DNA of 64,000 nt from Agromyces sp. H66 (lineage in GTDB: Bacteria; Actinomycetota; Actinomycetes; Actinomycetales; Microbacteriaceae). The stretch covers positions 1-64,000 of the forward strand of contig NZ_SJZG01000015.1 of NCBI RefSeq assembly GCF_004959775.1, given 5' to 3'. Below the pieces are notes generated by a model, which was not told the DNA's origin, searched no databases, and was given only the letters and a program-made list of their open reading frames with translations. How positions within the stretch are numbered: position 1 is the stretch's first letter; each line of letters starts with the position of its first letter. Shown in pieces: positions 34,695 to 46,297 of the stretch. The position numbers were made by a program, and so were the translations under genes.

Positions 34695-36833
34695 ATGACC
34701 GACTACACCACGATCGACTTCGAGCCGCTCACCGCCCTGTCCGAGGACGAGGTCGTCACGCACTCGTACGTGCGCGACATCCCCCTCTCGGGCGGCAAGA
34801 CGCTCGCCCTCGTGACGCTCGACAACGGTCGCGACCACACGCGGCCGAACACCCTCGGCCCGGTCTCGCTGCTCGAGTACGCGACAACGCTCGACGCCCT
34901 GAAGGACCGCGCCGCGGCGGGCGAGATCCACGCCGTCGCGGTGACGGGCAAGCCCTTCATCCTCGCGGCGGGCGCCGACCTCTCCAAGGTCGCCGAGATC
35001 CCGAGCCGCGAGGTCGCGCTGCGGATGGGGCAGCTCGGTCACTACGCGCTCGGCAAGGCGTCGGAGCTCGGCGTGCCGTCGTTCGCGTTCATCAACGGCC
35101 TCGCCCTCGGCGGCGGACTCGAGATCGCGCTCAATGCCGACTACCGCACGGTGGATGCCTCGGTGCCGGCCGTCGCGCTTCCCGAGGTGTTCCTCGGCCT
35201 CATCCCGGGCTGGGGCGGCGCATACCTGCTGCCGAACCTCATCGGCATCGAGAACGCCCTCAAGGTCGTGATCGAGAACCCGCTCAAGCAGAACCGCACG
35301 CTCAAGGCCGGCGACGTGCTGGAGCTCGGCATCGCCGACGCGCTCTTCCCGTCGGTGACGTTCCTCGAGAGCTCCATCCGCTGGGCCGACGATGTCGTCT
35401 CGGGCCGTGTGAAGGTGAAGCGCCCCAACGAGCCCGGCAAGGTCGAGCGACTCGTCAAGTGGGATGCCGCCATCGGTATCGCCACGAAGATGCTGAAGAG
35501 CCGCATCGGCACCGTGCCGAAGTCCCCGTACGCCGCGCTCGAGCTCCTGAAGGCCGCGAAGAGCGGAACGAAGGCCGAGGGCTTCGAGCGCGAGGACGAG
35601 GTGCTCGCCGACCTCATCGCAGGCGACCAGCTCCAGGCATCCGTCTACGCCTTCAACCTCGTGCAGAAGCGAGCGAAGCGCCCCGCCGGCGCCCCCGACA
35701 AGGCCCTCGCGAAGCCTGTCACGAAGGTCGGCGTGCTCGGCGCGGGGTACATGGCGAGCCAGCTCGCGCTGCTGTTCGTGCGCCGTCTGCGAGTGCCCGT
35801 CGTCATCACCGACATCGACCAGGAGCGTGTCGACAAGGGCGTGGGCTACATCGCGGCCGAGATCGACAAGCTGCTCGACAAGGAGCGCATCTCGCCCGAC
35901 GAGGCGAACCGCCTGAAGGCGCTCGTCACCGGCACCACCGACAAGGCCGAATTCGCCGACTGCGACTGGGTCATCGAGGCCGTCTTCGAGGAGCTCGAGA
36001 TCAAGCAGCAGGTGTTCGCGGAGGTCGAGCAGTTCGTCTCCGCTGAGGCCGTGCTGGCCACGAACACGTCGTCGCTCTCGGTCGAGCAGATCGGTGCGAA
36101 GCTGGCGCATCCCGAGCGGGTCGTGGGCTTCCACTTCTTCACGCCGGTGGCCGTGATGCCCCTCATCGAGGTCGTGAAGACCCCGGCGACGGACGACGCC
36201 ACGCTGTCGACCGCGATGGTCATCGCGTCGAAGCTCAAGAAGAACGCCGTGATCACGGCCGACACCCCCGGGTTCGTCGTGAACCGCCTGCTCGCGGTGC
36301 TGCTCGGCGAGGCCATGCGTGCGGTCGACGAGGGCACGTCCTTCGCGACGGTCGATGAGGCCATCGCACCGCTCGGCCTGCCCATGCCACCCTCGCAGCT
36401 CCTCGATCTCGTGGGGCTCAAGGTCGGCGCGCACGTGCTCGACACGCACCACGCCGCGTTCCCCGACCGGTTCTACCGCTCGGAGAACCTCCACCGGCTG
36501 GCCGACCACGGCACGCTGCTCGACAAGGACGACAAGGGCAAGGTCAAGGGCTTCGACAAGGGCGCACTCAAGCTCGTGGCGGGCGGGACGAACCCCTCGA
36601 CGCCCGAGGATATCCTCACCCGGCTGCAGGACGGCCTCGCTCGCGAGGCGAAGCTCATGCTCGACGACGGCGTCGTCGCCGCGGCTGAAGACCTCGACCT
36701 CTGCATGATCCTCGGAGCGGGCTTCCCGTTCCAGATGGGCGGGCTCACGCCGTACCTCGACCGGGTGGGTGCGTCGGAGCGGGTCTTCGGCGACACGTTC
36801 CACAACCCGCCGATCCGGGGTGTCGACGCCTGA
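34695..36833 (+). CDS. fadB: Enoyl-CoA hydratase/3-hydroxyacyl-CoA dehydrogenase
   Basis: This 712-residue fusion has an N-terminal crotonase domain (FILAAGADLSKV, oxyanion hole GLALGGGLEIAL) and a central NAD-binding 3-hydroxyacyl-CoA dehydrogenase domain. The latter starts near VGVLGAGYMASQ and has the catalytic HFFTPVAVMPL. Two C-terminal helical dehydrogenase repeats follow. It performs the middle two steps of beta-oxidation and passes 3-oxoacyl-CoA to the thiolase encoded just before it. A very strong hairpin follows the stop. Confidence 0.95.
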   Translation: MTDYTTIDFEPLTALSEDEVVTHSYVRDIPLSGGKTLALVTLDNGRDHTRPNTLGPVSLLEYATTLDALKDRAAAGEIHAVAVTGKPFILAAGADLSKVAEIPSREVALRMGQLGHYALGKASELGVPSFAFINGLALGGGLEIALNADYRTVDASVPAVALPEVFLGLIPGWGGAYLLPNLIGIENALKVVIENPLKQNRTLKAGDVLELGIADALFPSVTFLESSIRWADDVVSGRVKVKRPNEPGKVERLVKWDAAIGIATKMLKSRIGTVPKSPYAALELLKAAKSGTKAEGFEREDEVLADLIAGDQLQASVYAFNLVQKRAKRPAGAPDKALAKPVTKVGVLGAGYMASQLALLFVRRLRVPVVITDIDQERVDKGVGYIAAEIDKLLDKERISPDEANRLKALVTGTTDKAEFADCDWVIEAVFEELEIKQQVFAEVEQFVSAEAVLATNTSSLSVEQIGAKLAHPERVVGFHFFTPVAVMPLIEVVKTPATDDATLSTAMVIASKLKKNAVITADTPGFVVNRLLAVLLGEAMRAVDEGTSFATVDEAIAPLGLPMPPSQLLDLVGLKVGAHVLDTHHAAFPDRFYRSENLHRLADHGTLLDKDDKGKVKGFDKGALKLVAGGTNPSTPEDILTRLQDGLAREAKLMLDDGVVAAAEDLDLCMILGAGFPFQMGGLTPYLDRVGASERVFGDTFHNPPIRGVDA

Positions 36834-36846
36834 CGTCGAACACGAA

Positions 36847-36882
36847 GCGGCCCCCGGCGACCTCGTTGTCGCCGGGGGCCGC
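36847..36882. terminator. Bidirectional terminator between fadB and dxs
   Basis: A 15-bp perfect stem, GCGGCCCCCGGCGAC at 36847-36861 with its complement at 36868-36882, closes a 6-base loop. It lies between two convergent genes and can stop both transcripts. Confidence 0.88.
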
Positions 36883-36914
36883 TCTGTCGTTGCCGACGCG
36901 TCAGCGGGGCCGCG

Positions 36915-38861
36915 TCACACCCGGGGTTGCGGTCGAGTGTCGCTCGACACGGTATCGAGCCCGGCGCCCCGGGCGTGCGGCAGCTTCGATCCGAGGACCA
37001 TGGCCGTGACGTCGCGGGCGATGTGCTGCGGGGTGAGCCCGACGCGCTCGAGGATGTCGCTGCGCGAACCGTGCTCGAGGAACTCGTCGGGCAGGCCGAT
37101 CTCGGTGACCGCGGTGTCGACACCCGCCTCGCGGAGATCCTGGCGGATCCGCGTGCCGATGCCGCCGACCCGGATGCCGTCTTCGAGGCTCACGACGATG
37201 CGGTGCTCGCGGGCGAGGTCGACGACGCTCGCCGGCACCGGGACGACCCAGCGCGGATCCACGACGGTGGCGCCGATGCCCTGGGCCTCGAGGCGCTCGG
37301 CGACCTCGAGGCCGATCCCGGCCATGGGGCCGACCGTGACGAGCAACACGTCCCGGCGTCCCGACTCGGCGAGCACGTCGACGCCGTCTCGCGTGCGACG
37401 GACGGCCTCGTAGTCGACGCCCACGGTGCCCTTCGGGAATCGCAGCACGGTCGGGCCGTCCTCGACGACCACGGCTTCGGCGAGCTCCTCCGCGAGCCGC
37501 ACGGAGTCGCGCGGCGCGGCGATGCGGATGCCGGGCACGACCTGGAGGATCGACAGGTCCCACACGCCGTGGTGGCTCGGTCCGTCGGGGCCCGTGACGC
37601 CGGCCCGGTCGAGCACGAACGTGACGCCGGCCTTGTGCAGCGCGACATCCATGAGCACCTGATCGAAGGCTCGGTTGATGAAGGTGGCGTACACGGCGAC
37701 GACCGGATGGAGACCGCCGAACGCGAGGCCGGCCGCGGACGTGGCGGCGTGCTGCTCGGCGATGCCGACGTCGAAGACCCGACCCGGGAACCGCTCCGCC
37801 ATGCGGTGCAGCCCCGTGGGGCGGAGCATCGCCGCCGTGATGCCGACGAGGCGCTCGTTGTGCTCGGCGAGGCGCACGAGCTCATCGGCGAACACGCTCG
37901 TCCACGACGGGGCCGACGTGGACTCGAGCGACTCCCCCGTCTCTGGATCGATCTGGCCGACCGCGTGGAACTGGTCGGCGATGTCGTTGCGAGCGGGCTC
38001 GTAGCCGCGGCCCTTGTCGGTGATGGCGTGCACGATGACGGGCGCGCCGTAGTCCTTGGCCTGCCGGAGCGCCTCCTCCATGGCGCGCTCGTCGTGTCCG
38101 TCGATCGGGCCGATGTACTTGATGTCGAGGTTGGAGTACAGCGCCTCGTTGTTGGTGAACCGGCTGAGGAACCCGTGCAATCCGCCGCGGACGCCGCGGT
38201 AGAAGGCGCGCGCGGGCCCGCCCATCCGGTCGAACGCGCGACGGCTCGAGAGGTGCAGCGCGCGATAGGTCTGCTTCGTGCGCACGGAGTTCAGGAACCT
38301 GGCCATGCCGCCGATGGTGGGCGCGTACGATCGGCCGTTGTCGTTCACGACCACGACGAGACGGCGGGTGTTGTCGTCGGAGATGTTGTTGAGCGCCTCC
38401 CACGTCATGCCGCCCGTCAAGGCACCGTCGCCGACCACGGCGACGACGTGCCGGTCGTCCTGGCCGGTCATCTCGAACGCCTTCGAGATGCCGTCGGCCC
38501 ACGAGAGCGAACTGGAGGCGTGCGAGCTCTCGACGATGTCGTGCTCGGACTCGGAGCGCTGCGGGTAGCCCGCGAGCCCGCCGGTCTGGCGCAGGGTCGA
38601 GAGGTCCCTGCGGCCCGTCAGCAGCTTGTGCACGTACGACTGGTGACCCGTGTCGAACACGATGGCGTCGCGCGGCGAATCGAAGACCCGGTGGATGGCG
38701 ATCGTCAGCTCCACGACGCCGAGGTTCGGGCCGAGGTGACCGCCCGTCTTCGAGACGGATGCCACGAGGTATTCGCGCACCTCGCGGGCCAGCTGCTCGA
38801 GCTGCTCCTGGTCCAGCGAATCGAGATCGCGTGGTCCTGAGATCGTCTCGAGAAGGGTCAT
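36915..38861 (-). CDS. dxs: 1-deoxy-D-xylulose-5-phosphate synthase
   Basis: This 648-residue TPP enzyme joins pyruvate and glyceraldehyde 3-phosphate in the first step of the MEP isoprenoid pathway. The TPP/Mg motif is [16 protein letters not shown], with an early [12 protein letters not shown] and [16 protein letters not shown]. The transketolase pyrimidine domain has DVGIAEQHA, and HHGVWDLS follows. It lies 131 bp after aconitase in the same direction, behind a terminator, so it probably has its own promoter. ATG 38861 is preceded by a reasonable RBS region. Confidence 0.96.
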   Translation of the reverse strand: MTLLETISGPRDLDSLDQEQLEQLAREVREYLVASVSKTGGHLGPNLGVVELTIAIHRVFDSPRDAIVFDTGHQSYVHKLLTGRRDLSTLRQTGGLAGYPQRSESEHDIVESSHASSSLSWADGISKAFEMTGQDDRHVVAVVGDGALTGGMTWEALNNISDDNTRRLVVVVNDNGRSYAPTIGGMARFLNSVRTKQTYRALHLSSRRAFDRMGGPARAFYRGVRGGLHGFLSRFTNNEALYSNLDIKYIGPIDGHDERAMEEALRQAKDYGAPVIVHAITDKGRGYEPARNDIADQFHAVGQIDPETGESLESTSAPSWTSVFADELVRLAEHNERLVGITAAMLRPTGLHRMAERFPGRVFDVGIAEQHAATSAAGLAFGGLHPVVAVYATFINRAFDQVLMDVALHKAGVTFVLDRAGVTGPDGPSHHGVWDLSILQVVPGIRIAAPRDSVRLAEELAEAVVVEDGPTVLRFPKGTVGVDYEAVRRTRDGVDVLAESGRRDVLLVTVGPMAGIGLEVAERLEAQGIGATVVDPRWVVPVPASVVDLAREHRIVVSLEDGIRVGGIGTRIRQDLREAGVDTAVTEIGLPDEFLEHGSRSDILERVGLTPQHIARDVTAMVLGSKLPHARGAGLDTVSSDTRPQPRV

Positions 38862-38943
38862 GGGTGGCGCCTCCGGGTGCTCGCGGCGGGTGCCGCGGAT
38901 CGAATCGAGTCTACGCCGGGCATGCTGGGAGGCCGGGCAGAGT

Positions 38944-38976
38944 TCGGGGCGATCGGCGAAGTGCCGACCGCCCCGA
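38944..38976 (-). terminator. Hairpin after aconitase
   Basis: TCGGGGCG-A-TCGGC (38944-38957) pairs with GCCGA-C-CGCCCCGA (38963-38976), 13 base pairs with one mismatch and a 5-base loop. It begins 17 bases past the aconitase stop on the minus strand. Confidence 0.7.
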
Positions 38977-38992
38977 TTCGCGAGCTGCGACG

Positions 38993-41809
<2,817 letters not shown>

Positions 41810-41839
41810 GATGTCCTCTCCTTCGCGGATGACGCGTAT

Positions 41840-41859
41840 TTATCTTGACGTCGAGATAA
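41840..41859. promoter_or_regulatory. 20-bp dyad in the aconitase promoter region
   Basis: TTATCTTGACGTCGAGATAA pairs at 9 of 10 positions with itself reversed, centred on GACGTC. It lies 31-50 bp before the acnA start codon, and its A/T-rich arms could overlap the core promoter. Position and form suggest an operator for a repressor of aconitase; the protein cannot be named from this window. Confidence 0.6.
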
Positions 41860-41864
41860 CTCTA

Positions 41865-42620
41865 TCACTCGGGCGCACGAGGCGCCGACGGGTACACTGC
41901 CCGCACCACCAGCCACGTGAACACCAGCACGAGTGCGTACAACGGCACGCCCATGAGCAGGCGCGTGGCCCCGAGCGCCTCCACGTTCCCGGCGAAGTAG
42001 AACGGCACCTGCACGACGAGTCGCGCCGTGAAGAGTCCGAGCCAGATGAGCGTGAGGAACTGCATGGCCCGGAGCTTTCGCCGTTCCGTGCGCCACGAGG
42101 TGCCGTCACCGAGGAGGAAGCCGACGATGAGGCCGATGAGCGGCCATCCCACGAGGAGCGAGACCAGGAGCGCGACGGCGTAGGCGGCGTTCGTGTAGAA
42201 GCCGAGCACGTAGTTGTCCTCGGCTCGCCCGGTCCACAGGGCGAGGGCGGCGGATGCCCCGACCCCGATGAGTCCCGCGATGGCCTGCGTCGGCCCGCTC
42301 CGGCGCACGAGCCGCACGACCGTGAAGATCACGGCGAGGCCGAGGGATGCCGCGAGCGCGGGGACGAGCTCTTTGGTGAATGTGTAGACGACGAGGAACA
42401 CGAGGCCGGGCAGGATCGCCTCGGCGAGACCGCGCACGCCGCCGAGGGCGCCGAGCAGGTCGCGACCCGTCAAGGTCTCCTCGCGGGCGATGCCGCCGAG
42501 TCCGGAGCGCTCGGCCGCGGCCGCGAGCTGTCGGCCGAACTCGTTCGCACCGTCCTGCTCGGGGCCCGCGGCATCCGCTCGCTGGTCGTCGGGCTCGCGC
42601 CGGGCGTCGGGATCGGCCAT
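41865..42620 (-). CDS. DUF3159 family membrane protein
   Basis: This 251-residue protein has a charged N-terminus of about 60 residues and six or so hydrophobic segments, including ILPGLVFLVVYTF, LVPALAASLGLAVIFTVVRL and LLVSLLVGWPLIGLIVGFLLG. It matches DUF3159, a membrane family of unknown function found in actinobacteria near dut and DUF3710. It follows DUF3710 by 4 bp and precedes acnA. Its stop lies only 5 bp beyond the aconitase dyad, so its transcript may read into acnA. Confidence 0.85.
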   Translation of the reverse strand: MADPDARREPDDQRADAAGPEQDGANEFGRQLAAAAERSGLGGIAREETLTGRDLLGALGGVRGLAEAILPGLVFLVVYTFTKELVPALAASLGLAVIFTVVRLVRRSGPTQAIAGLIGVGASAALALWTGRAEDNYVLGFYTNAAYAVALLVSLLVGWPLIGLIVGFLLGDGTSWRTERRKLRAMQFLTLIWLGLFTARLVVQVPFYFAGNVEALGATRLLMGVPLYALVLVFTWLVVRAVYPSAPRAPE

Positions 42621-42624
42621 CGGG

Positions 42625-43239
42625 CTACGCGGTGGGCGCGCCGGCGGCCGGCATGCGCAACGGGATCAGGTCGCGGGGCGGCATGGGCGTGGTTCCGCGC
42701 ACGACGACGATGGACCGGAAGAGGTCTTCGACCTGGGCCGCGGCGGTCGGGTCGACCGCCGCCTCGCCGGCGATGACGCCGCGCAGGAACCATCGCGGGC
42801 CGTCCACGCCGATGAAGCGCGCGAGGCGCATGTGGCCGGCCTGGCCCTCGCCCGCGGCGACGGGGATCTGGGCGAGCAGTTCGGGGCCGAAGGTTCCCTC
42901 GCGGACGGTGGTCGTGCCGCCCTGGCGCGCGATCTGCTCGGCGATCTGCGCGCGGATCTCGTGCCACAGCCCGCTCGACCGCGGCGCCGCGAACGGCTGC
43001 ACCTGCAGGGTGGAGTTGGCGTAGTCGAGGCCGACGGCCACGACGCGCTTCGTGCCCTCCTCCACCTCGAGCCGGAGGTGGAGGCCCTCACGGGGCAGCA
43101 CCTTCACGCCGCCGAGGTCGACGTAGGGCCGTACCGGATTCGCCTCCGCCTCGTCGAACGGGCCGGCCACCTCACGGTCGTCGGGCGCCGACTTGGGCTG
43201 GTCGACGGGGATGTCGTCGATGTTCTCGATGTCGCTCAC
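42625..43239 (-). CDS. DUF3710 family protein
   Basis: This 204-residue soluble protein matches DUF3710. Conserved features are the acidic N-terminus, VDLGGVKVLPREGLHLRLEVEE and RWFLRGVIAGEAA. The family is actinobacterial, its role is unknown and it is typically next to dut. I start it at GTG 43239, which overlaps the dut stop by 4 bp; a longer frame runs inside dut. It is followed 4 bp later by DUF3159. Confidence 0.88.
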   Translation of the reverse strand: MSDIENIDDIPVDQPKSAPDDREVAGPFDEAEANPVRPYVDLGGVKVLPREGLHLRLEVEEGTKRVVAVGLDYANSTLQVQPFAAPRSSGLWHEIRAQIAEQIARQGGTTTVREGTFGPELLAQIPVAAGEGQAGHMRLARFIGVDGPRWFLRGVIAGEAAVDPTAAAQVEDLFRSIVVVRGTTPMPPRDLIPLRMPAAGAPTA

Positions 43240-43694
43240 GCGTTCACTCCTGACTTGTGCTCCCCGAATCCCGTCGATCCGAATCCACCCTCGCCGCGCA
43301 GGCTTCCGGGAAGCCGCTCGACCTCGACGAACCGAGCGCGGCTGACCGGCATCACGACGAGCTGGGCGATGCGATCGCCCGCCTCGATCGAATACGACTC
43401 GCTCGCGTCGGTGTTGAGCAGGGCCACCTTGATCTCGCCCCGATACCCGGCATCGACGGTACCGGGTGCATTCACGATCGTGATGCCGTGCTTGAAGGCG
43501 AGGCCGGACCGCGGCACGACGAAGGCGACATACCCGTCGGGCAGCGCGATCGCGACGCCGGTGCCCACCGTCGCACGCGCGCCAGGCGCGAGCACGACGG
43601 ACTCGGCAGCGTGCAGATCGGCCCCCGCATCGCCGGGATGGGCGTAGGTCGGGAGGCGGTCGGCCGTGATCAGCACATCGACGGAATCGGTCAC
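43236..43694 (-). CDS. dut: dUTP diphosphatase
   Basis: This 152-residue trimeric-type dUTPase cleaves dUTP to dUMP. The five motifs are visible: GDAGADLHA, VVPRSGLAFKHGI with the catalytic environment, NAPGTVDAGYRGEIKV, GDRIAQLVV, and the C-terminal GGFGSTG arm that closes over the base. It starts at GTG 43694 and is coupled to DUF3710 and DUF3159 downstream. DUF3093 is divergent, 38 bp away. Confidence 0.96.
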   Translation of the reverse strand: MTDSVDVLITADRLPTYAHPGDAGADLHAAESVVLAPGARATVGTGVAIALPDGYVAFVVPRSGLAFKHGITIVNAPGTVDAGYRGEIKVALLNTDASESYSIEAGDRIAQLVVMPVSRARFVEVERLPGSLRGEGGFGSTGFGEHKSGVNA

Positions 43695-43732
43695 TGTTCG
43701 AGGGTAGTGCAGAAGTCTGATCGAATAGAGCC

Positions 43733-44197
43733 ATGCCCGACTACCACGAGAAACTGTGGCCGACGCCCTGGATCTACCTCGCGACCCTGCTGCTCGTTCC
43801 CGCGAGCATCCTGGTGCTCGCGCCCGTCTCGATGCCCGCCGGCATCGCGACGGGGGTGATCCTCTACCTCGCCGTGGTCGGGTCGCTCACGATCACCTCG
43901 CCGGTCGTCGAGGTGCAGGAGGGGATGCTCCGCGCCGGTCGCGCCGAGATCTCGCTCGCGCACACGGGCGAGGCGATCCCCTCCTTCGATGCGGACGCCC
44001 GGGTCGAACGCGGCACCGGCCTCGATGCGCGGGCCTTCCTCGTCATCCGCGGATGGGTGCGGCCCGTCGTTCGGGTGCCGATCACCGACCCGGCCGACCC
44101 CACGCCGTACTGGCTGATCTCGACCCGCCGACCGAACGAACTGGCCGCCGCGATCAACGGATCGCGGCGGCCGGGCGGTGCGGAGCGCGACGTCTAG
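43733..44197 (+). CDS. DUF3093 family membrane protein
   Basis: This 154-residue protein starts MPDYHEKLWPTPWIYLATLLLVPASILVLAPV and has two close N-terminal transmembrane helices followed by a soluble beta-rich domain ending PYWLISTRRPNELAAAI. It matches DUF3093, of unknown function, divergent from dut in many actinobacteria. Its TAG stop overlaps the stop of the convergent DUF4193 gene in a shared CTAG. Confidence 0.87.
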   Translation: MPDYHEKLWPTPWIYLATLLLVPASILVLAPVSMPAGIATGVILYLAVVGSLTITSPVVEVQEGMLRAGRAEISLAHTGEAIPSFDADARVERGTGLDARAFLVIRGWVRPVVRVPITDPADPTPYWLISTRRPNELAAAINGSRRPGGAERDV

Positions 44198-44487
44198 GAC
44201 GCGCACTCCAGGCAGATCGGGCCGAGCTTGGTCTCGTGGTCGATCTGCGAGCGATGCTTCACGAGGAAGCAGTTCACGCACGTGAACTCGTCAGCCTGGG
44301 GCGGAAGCACGACGACGTCGAGCTCGACGTCGGAGAGATCGGCACCGGGCAGGTCGAAGCCTCCTGGGTTGTCGGCGTCATCGACATCCACCACTCCCGA
44401 CATCTTGTCGGGGACGCGCTCCTTGAGGGCCTCGATCGACTCGGAGTCGTCCTCGGTCTTCCGCGGTGCGTCGTAATCCGTTGCCAT
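44194..44487 (-). CDS. DUF4193 family zinc-ribbon protein
   Basis: This 97-residue acidic protein ends in a zinc ribbon with CVNC and, 18 residues later, CLEC. It matches DUF4193, an actinobacterial family of unknown function. Known relatives start MATDYDAPRKT, so I use ATG 44487; an ATG two codons earlier is the alternative. It converges on DUF3093 with overlapping stop codons and is divergent from sepH, 195 bp away. Confidence 0.85.
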   Translation of the reverse strand: MATDYDAPRKTEDDSESIEALKERVPDKMSGVVDVDDADNPGGFDLPGADLSDVELDVVVLPPQADEFTCVNCFLVKHRSQIDHETKLGPICLECAS

Positions 44488-44682
44488 TCCCATCCATTTC
44501 TTCGGTGCCGATGATTCGGCGGGCATAGTCTGCATCAATTCGGGTGCGTAAGCAAACCACTTGCGGCCACCCTGCAACCTGCTACGTGCTCAACTTCCGG
44601 CGCGCCCGTGCTATTCCCGGCGGCGCCTTCCACGGCATGGCATCCTTGGGCGGAGACGATGGCACGGAAGGGCTTTGTCGCG

Positions 44683-45765
44683 ATGCAGGAACTCAAGGTA
44701 ATCGGAGTCGAGAACGGCGCGTTGCTCGCCGCGTCCGACGATGGAGCGCGCTTCCGGATCGAGATCGACGAGGTGCTGCAGTCCCGGATCCGGCAGGCGC
44801 AGCCCGAGACTCACACGGGGCCCAAACCCTCGCCCCGCGAGGTGCAGTCCCTCATCCGCTCCGGCCTGTCGGCCGAGGACGTCGCGCAGGTCACCGGCGC
44901 GTCGATCGACTACATCCGTCGATTCGAGGGCCCCGTGCTCGCCGAGCGCGAGCACATCGTGACCTCCGCCCTGGCCGTGCCCGTGCACGTCGCGGCCGAG
45001 GTCGACCCCGCCGACGACCCGGCCACGTTCGGCAGCGTCATCCGCGAGCGCCTCGCGAAGCTGGGCGTGCACGGCGAACGCTGGGCCAGCTGGAAGGACG
45101 AGGAACGCGGCTGGATCGTCAAGCTCGAGTTCACGGCCGACACCATCGACCACGACGCCCGCTGGGGTTTCGAGCCGCGCACGCAGGCGCTGCATCCACT
45201 GAACTCCGAGGCCACCACGCTCTCGCAGCAGGGCGAACTGAAGGGCGGACTGATTCCGCGGCTGCGCGCGGTCGCGCCCGACGCCGCTGAGCCGACCCGC
45301 TTCGACAGCGGGGCGTTCACGTTCGAGGAGACCGATCAGGGCGAGTTCGACACCGCGCCGCACCTCGAGCCCCTGCCGTATGCGCGCACGACGCCCGCGG
45401 CGTCGAGCCCCGCGGTGGCGCGTGCGGCGATCAAGCGGGCCGACGAGCCGAAGCCGACGCTCGGCGAGACGGCGGACCTGCTCGAGGCGCTCCGCCGGCG
45501 GCGCGGCGAACGCGAGGCCGCCGGAGCCGACGCCGAGCGGCCGGCCGCACCCGTACCGGAGCCTGCGGCGCCGGCCGCCGAGACACCGGCGGTGCCCGAG
45601 GCCAAGCCGGCGAGCGACGACAAGCCCGGAACGGGTGCCCGCACGCTCTGGGGCGGCAAGCCGGCCGGCGCCCCGGCCACTCGTCCGGCGAAGAAGGGGC
45701 GCGCCTCGATGCCGAGCTGGGACGAGATCGTCTTCGGCGCGCGCAGCGACGACGACCTGGCCTGA
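44683..45765 (+). CDS. sepH: Septation protein SepH
   Basis: SepH helps assemble FtsZ rings in actinobacteria. The 360-residue protein begins MQELKVIGVENGALLAAS, the DUF3071 domain. It has a helix-turn-helix (about residues 60-90, SAEDVAQVTGASIDYIRRFE). The C-terminal half is low-complexity, rich in Ala, Pro and Glu, and ends in the conserved MPSWDEIVFG motif. I chose ATG 44683, with GGAAGGG upstream, as it matches the family N-terminus; ATG 44659 is the alternative. Confidence 0.9.
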   Translation: MQELKVIGVENGALLAASDDGARFRIEIDEVLQSRIRQAQPETHTGPKPSPREVQSLIRSGLSAEDVAQVTGASIDYIRRFEGPVLAEREHIVTSALAVPVHVAAEVDPADDPATFGSVIRERLAKLGVHGERWASWKDEERGWIVKLEFTADTIDHDARWGFEPRTQALHPLNSEATTLSQQGELKGGLIPRLRAVAPDAAEPTRFDSGAFTFEETDQGEFDTAPHLEPLPYARTTPAASSPAVARAAIKRADEPKPTLGETADLLEALRRRRGEREAAGADAERPAAPVPEPAAPAAETPAVPEAKPASDDKPGTGARTLWGGKPAGAPATRPAKKGRASMPSWDEIVFGARSDDDLA

Positions 45766-45832
45766 TCGCCGGCGTTCGAGGCATCCGCCCGCCCGGGCCT
45801 GCGACGAACGCATCGCTCCCGCGTCAGAAATG

Positions 45833-45898
45833 GCGGATATACGATCCGACGCGCCGTGAGATCCGGCCTCGCCTCGGCGTGCCGGATCGTATATCCGC
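45833..45898. repeat. Large inverted repeat made of two palindromic units
   Basis: GCGGATATACGATCCG (45833-45848) and its exact complement (45883-45898) form 16-bp arms 34 bases apart. Each arm contains the smaller dyad CGGAT-N5-ATCCG, so two possible operator-like units sit about 49 bp centre to centre. The A/T-rich ATAT core is unusual here. It lies between sepH and the DUF6504 gene, 68 bp after the sepH stop. It could be a terminator, a pair of operators or a mobile-element trace. Confidence 0.75.
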
Positions 45899-45979
45899 AG
45901 GAAGGTGCACCGGCGTGTGGGCCGCCCGCCAGTCCGGATGCCACGACCACTCGTGAGCCACGGTGCGCGGTGCTACCAT

Positions 45980-45995
45980 TCGAACATACATTCGA
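45980..45995 (+). promoter_or_regulatory. LexA-like SOS box before the DUF6504 gene
   Basis: TCGAACATACATTCGA differs at one position from the actinobacterial LexA consensus TCGAAC-N4-GTTCGA, with flanking T and A extending the symmetry. It lies 17-32 bp before the ATG and overlaps a possible extended -10 element (TGCTACCAT). LexA repression is therefore likely. Confidence 0.65.
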
Positions 45996-46011
45996 ACGGG
46001 TGGAGGTCGGC

Positions 46012-46296
46012 ATGCCACGGGTGCAGGAGGCCGTCGAGGTCTGGACGAGCGCCGCTGGTGAGCCCGAGCGGCTCGTGTGGCGAGCACGCCGGTACCGCGT
46101 CACCGACATGCCGACCGCGCTGGTGGGCCCGTGCGACTGGTGGGGTCCCTTCTCGGGCCACGACGTCTCCCCCGGCCGCGTGCCGCTCTCCATCTCGGGC
46201 TGGCGGTTCCAGGCGAGCGCCGACGACGGCGAGACGCACGTGTTCGACGTCGAGCACGACGGCGCGCACTGGCAGCTCGTGCGGGTGTACGACTGA
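46012..46296 (+). CDS. DUF6504 family small protein, probably SOS-regulated
   Basis: This 94-residue protein (MPRVQEAVEVWTSAAGEPERLVWRARRYRV, then GPCDWWGPF) resembles DUF6504. Its members are often encoded beside or fused to the ImuB-type Y-family polymerase of the actinobacterial mutasome. ATG 46012 has a GGAGG-like element (GTGGAGG) about 5 bases upstream; an upstream in-frame extension crosses the LexA-like box and is rejected. No imuA, imuB or dnaE2 gene is adjacent, so it is an orphan here. It converges on clpX, with 1 bp between stop codons. Confidence 0.7.
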   Translation: MPRVQEAVEVWTSAAGEPERLVWRARRYRVTDMPTALVGPCDWWGPFSGHDVSPGRVPLSISGWRFQASADDGETHVFDVEHDGAHWQLVRVYD

Positions 46297-46297
46297 G

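Noticed and set aside
45856-46011. N-terminal extension of the DUF6504 protein
   Set aside because: The extension reads through the LexA-like box and part of the inverted repeat, and has no RBS; the family N-terminus starts at 46012.
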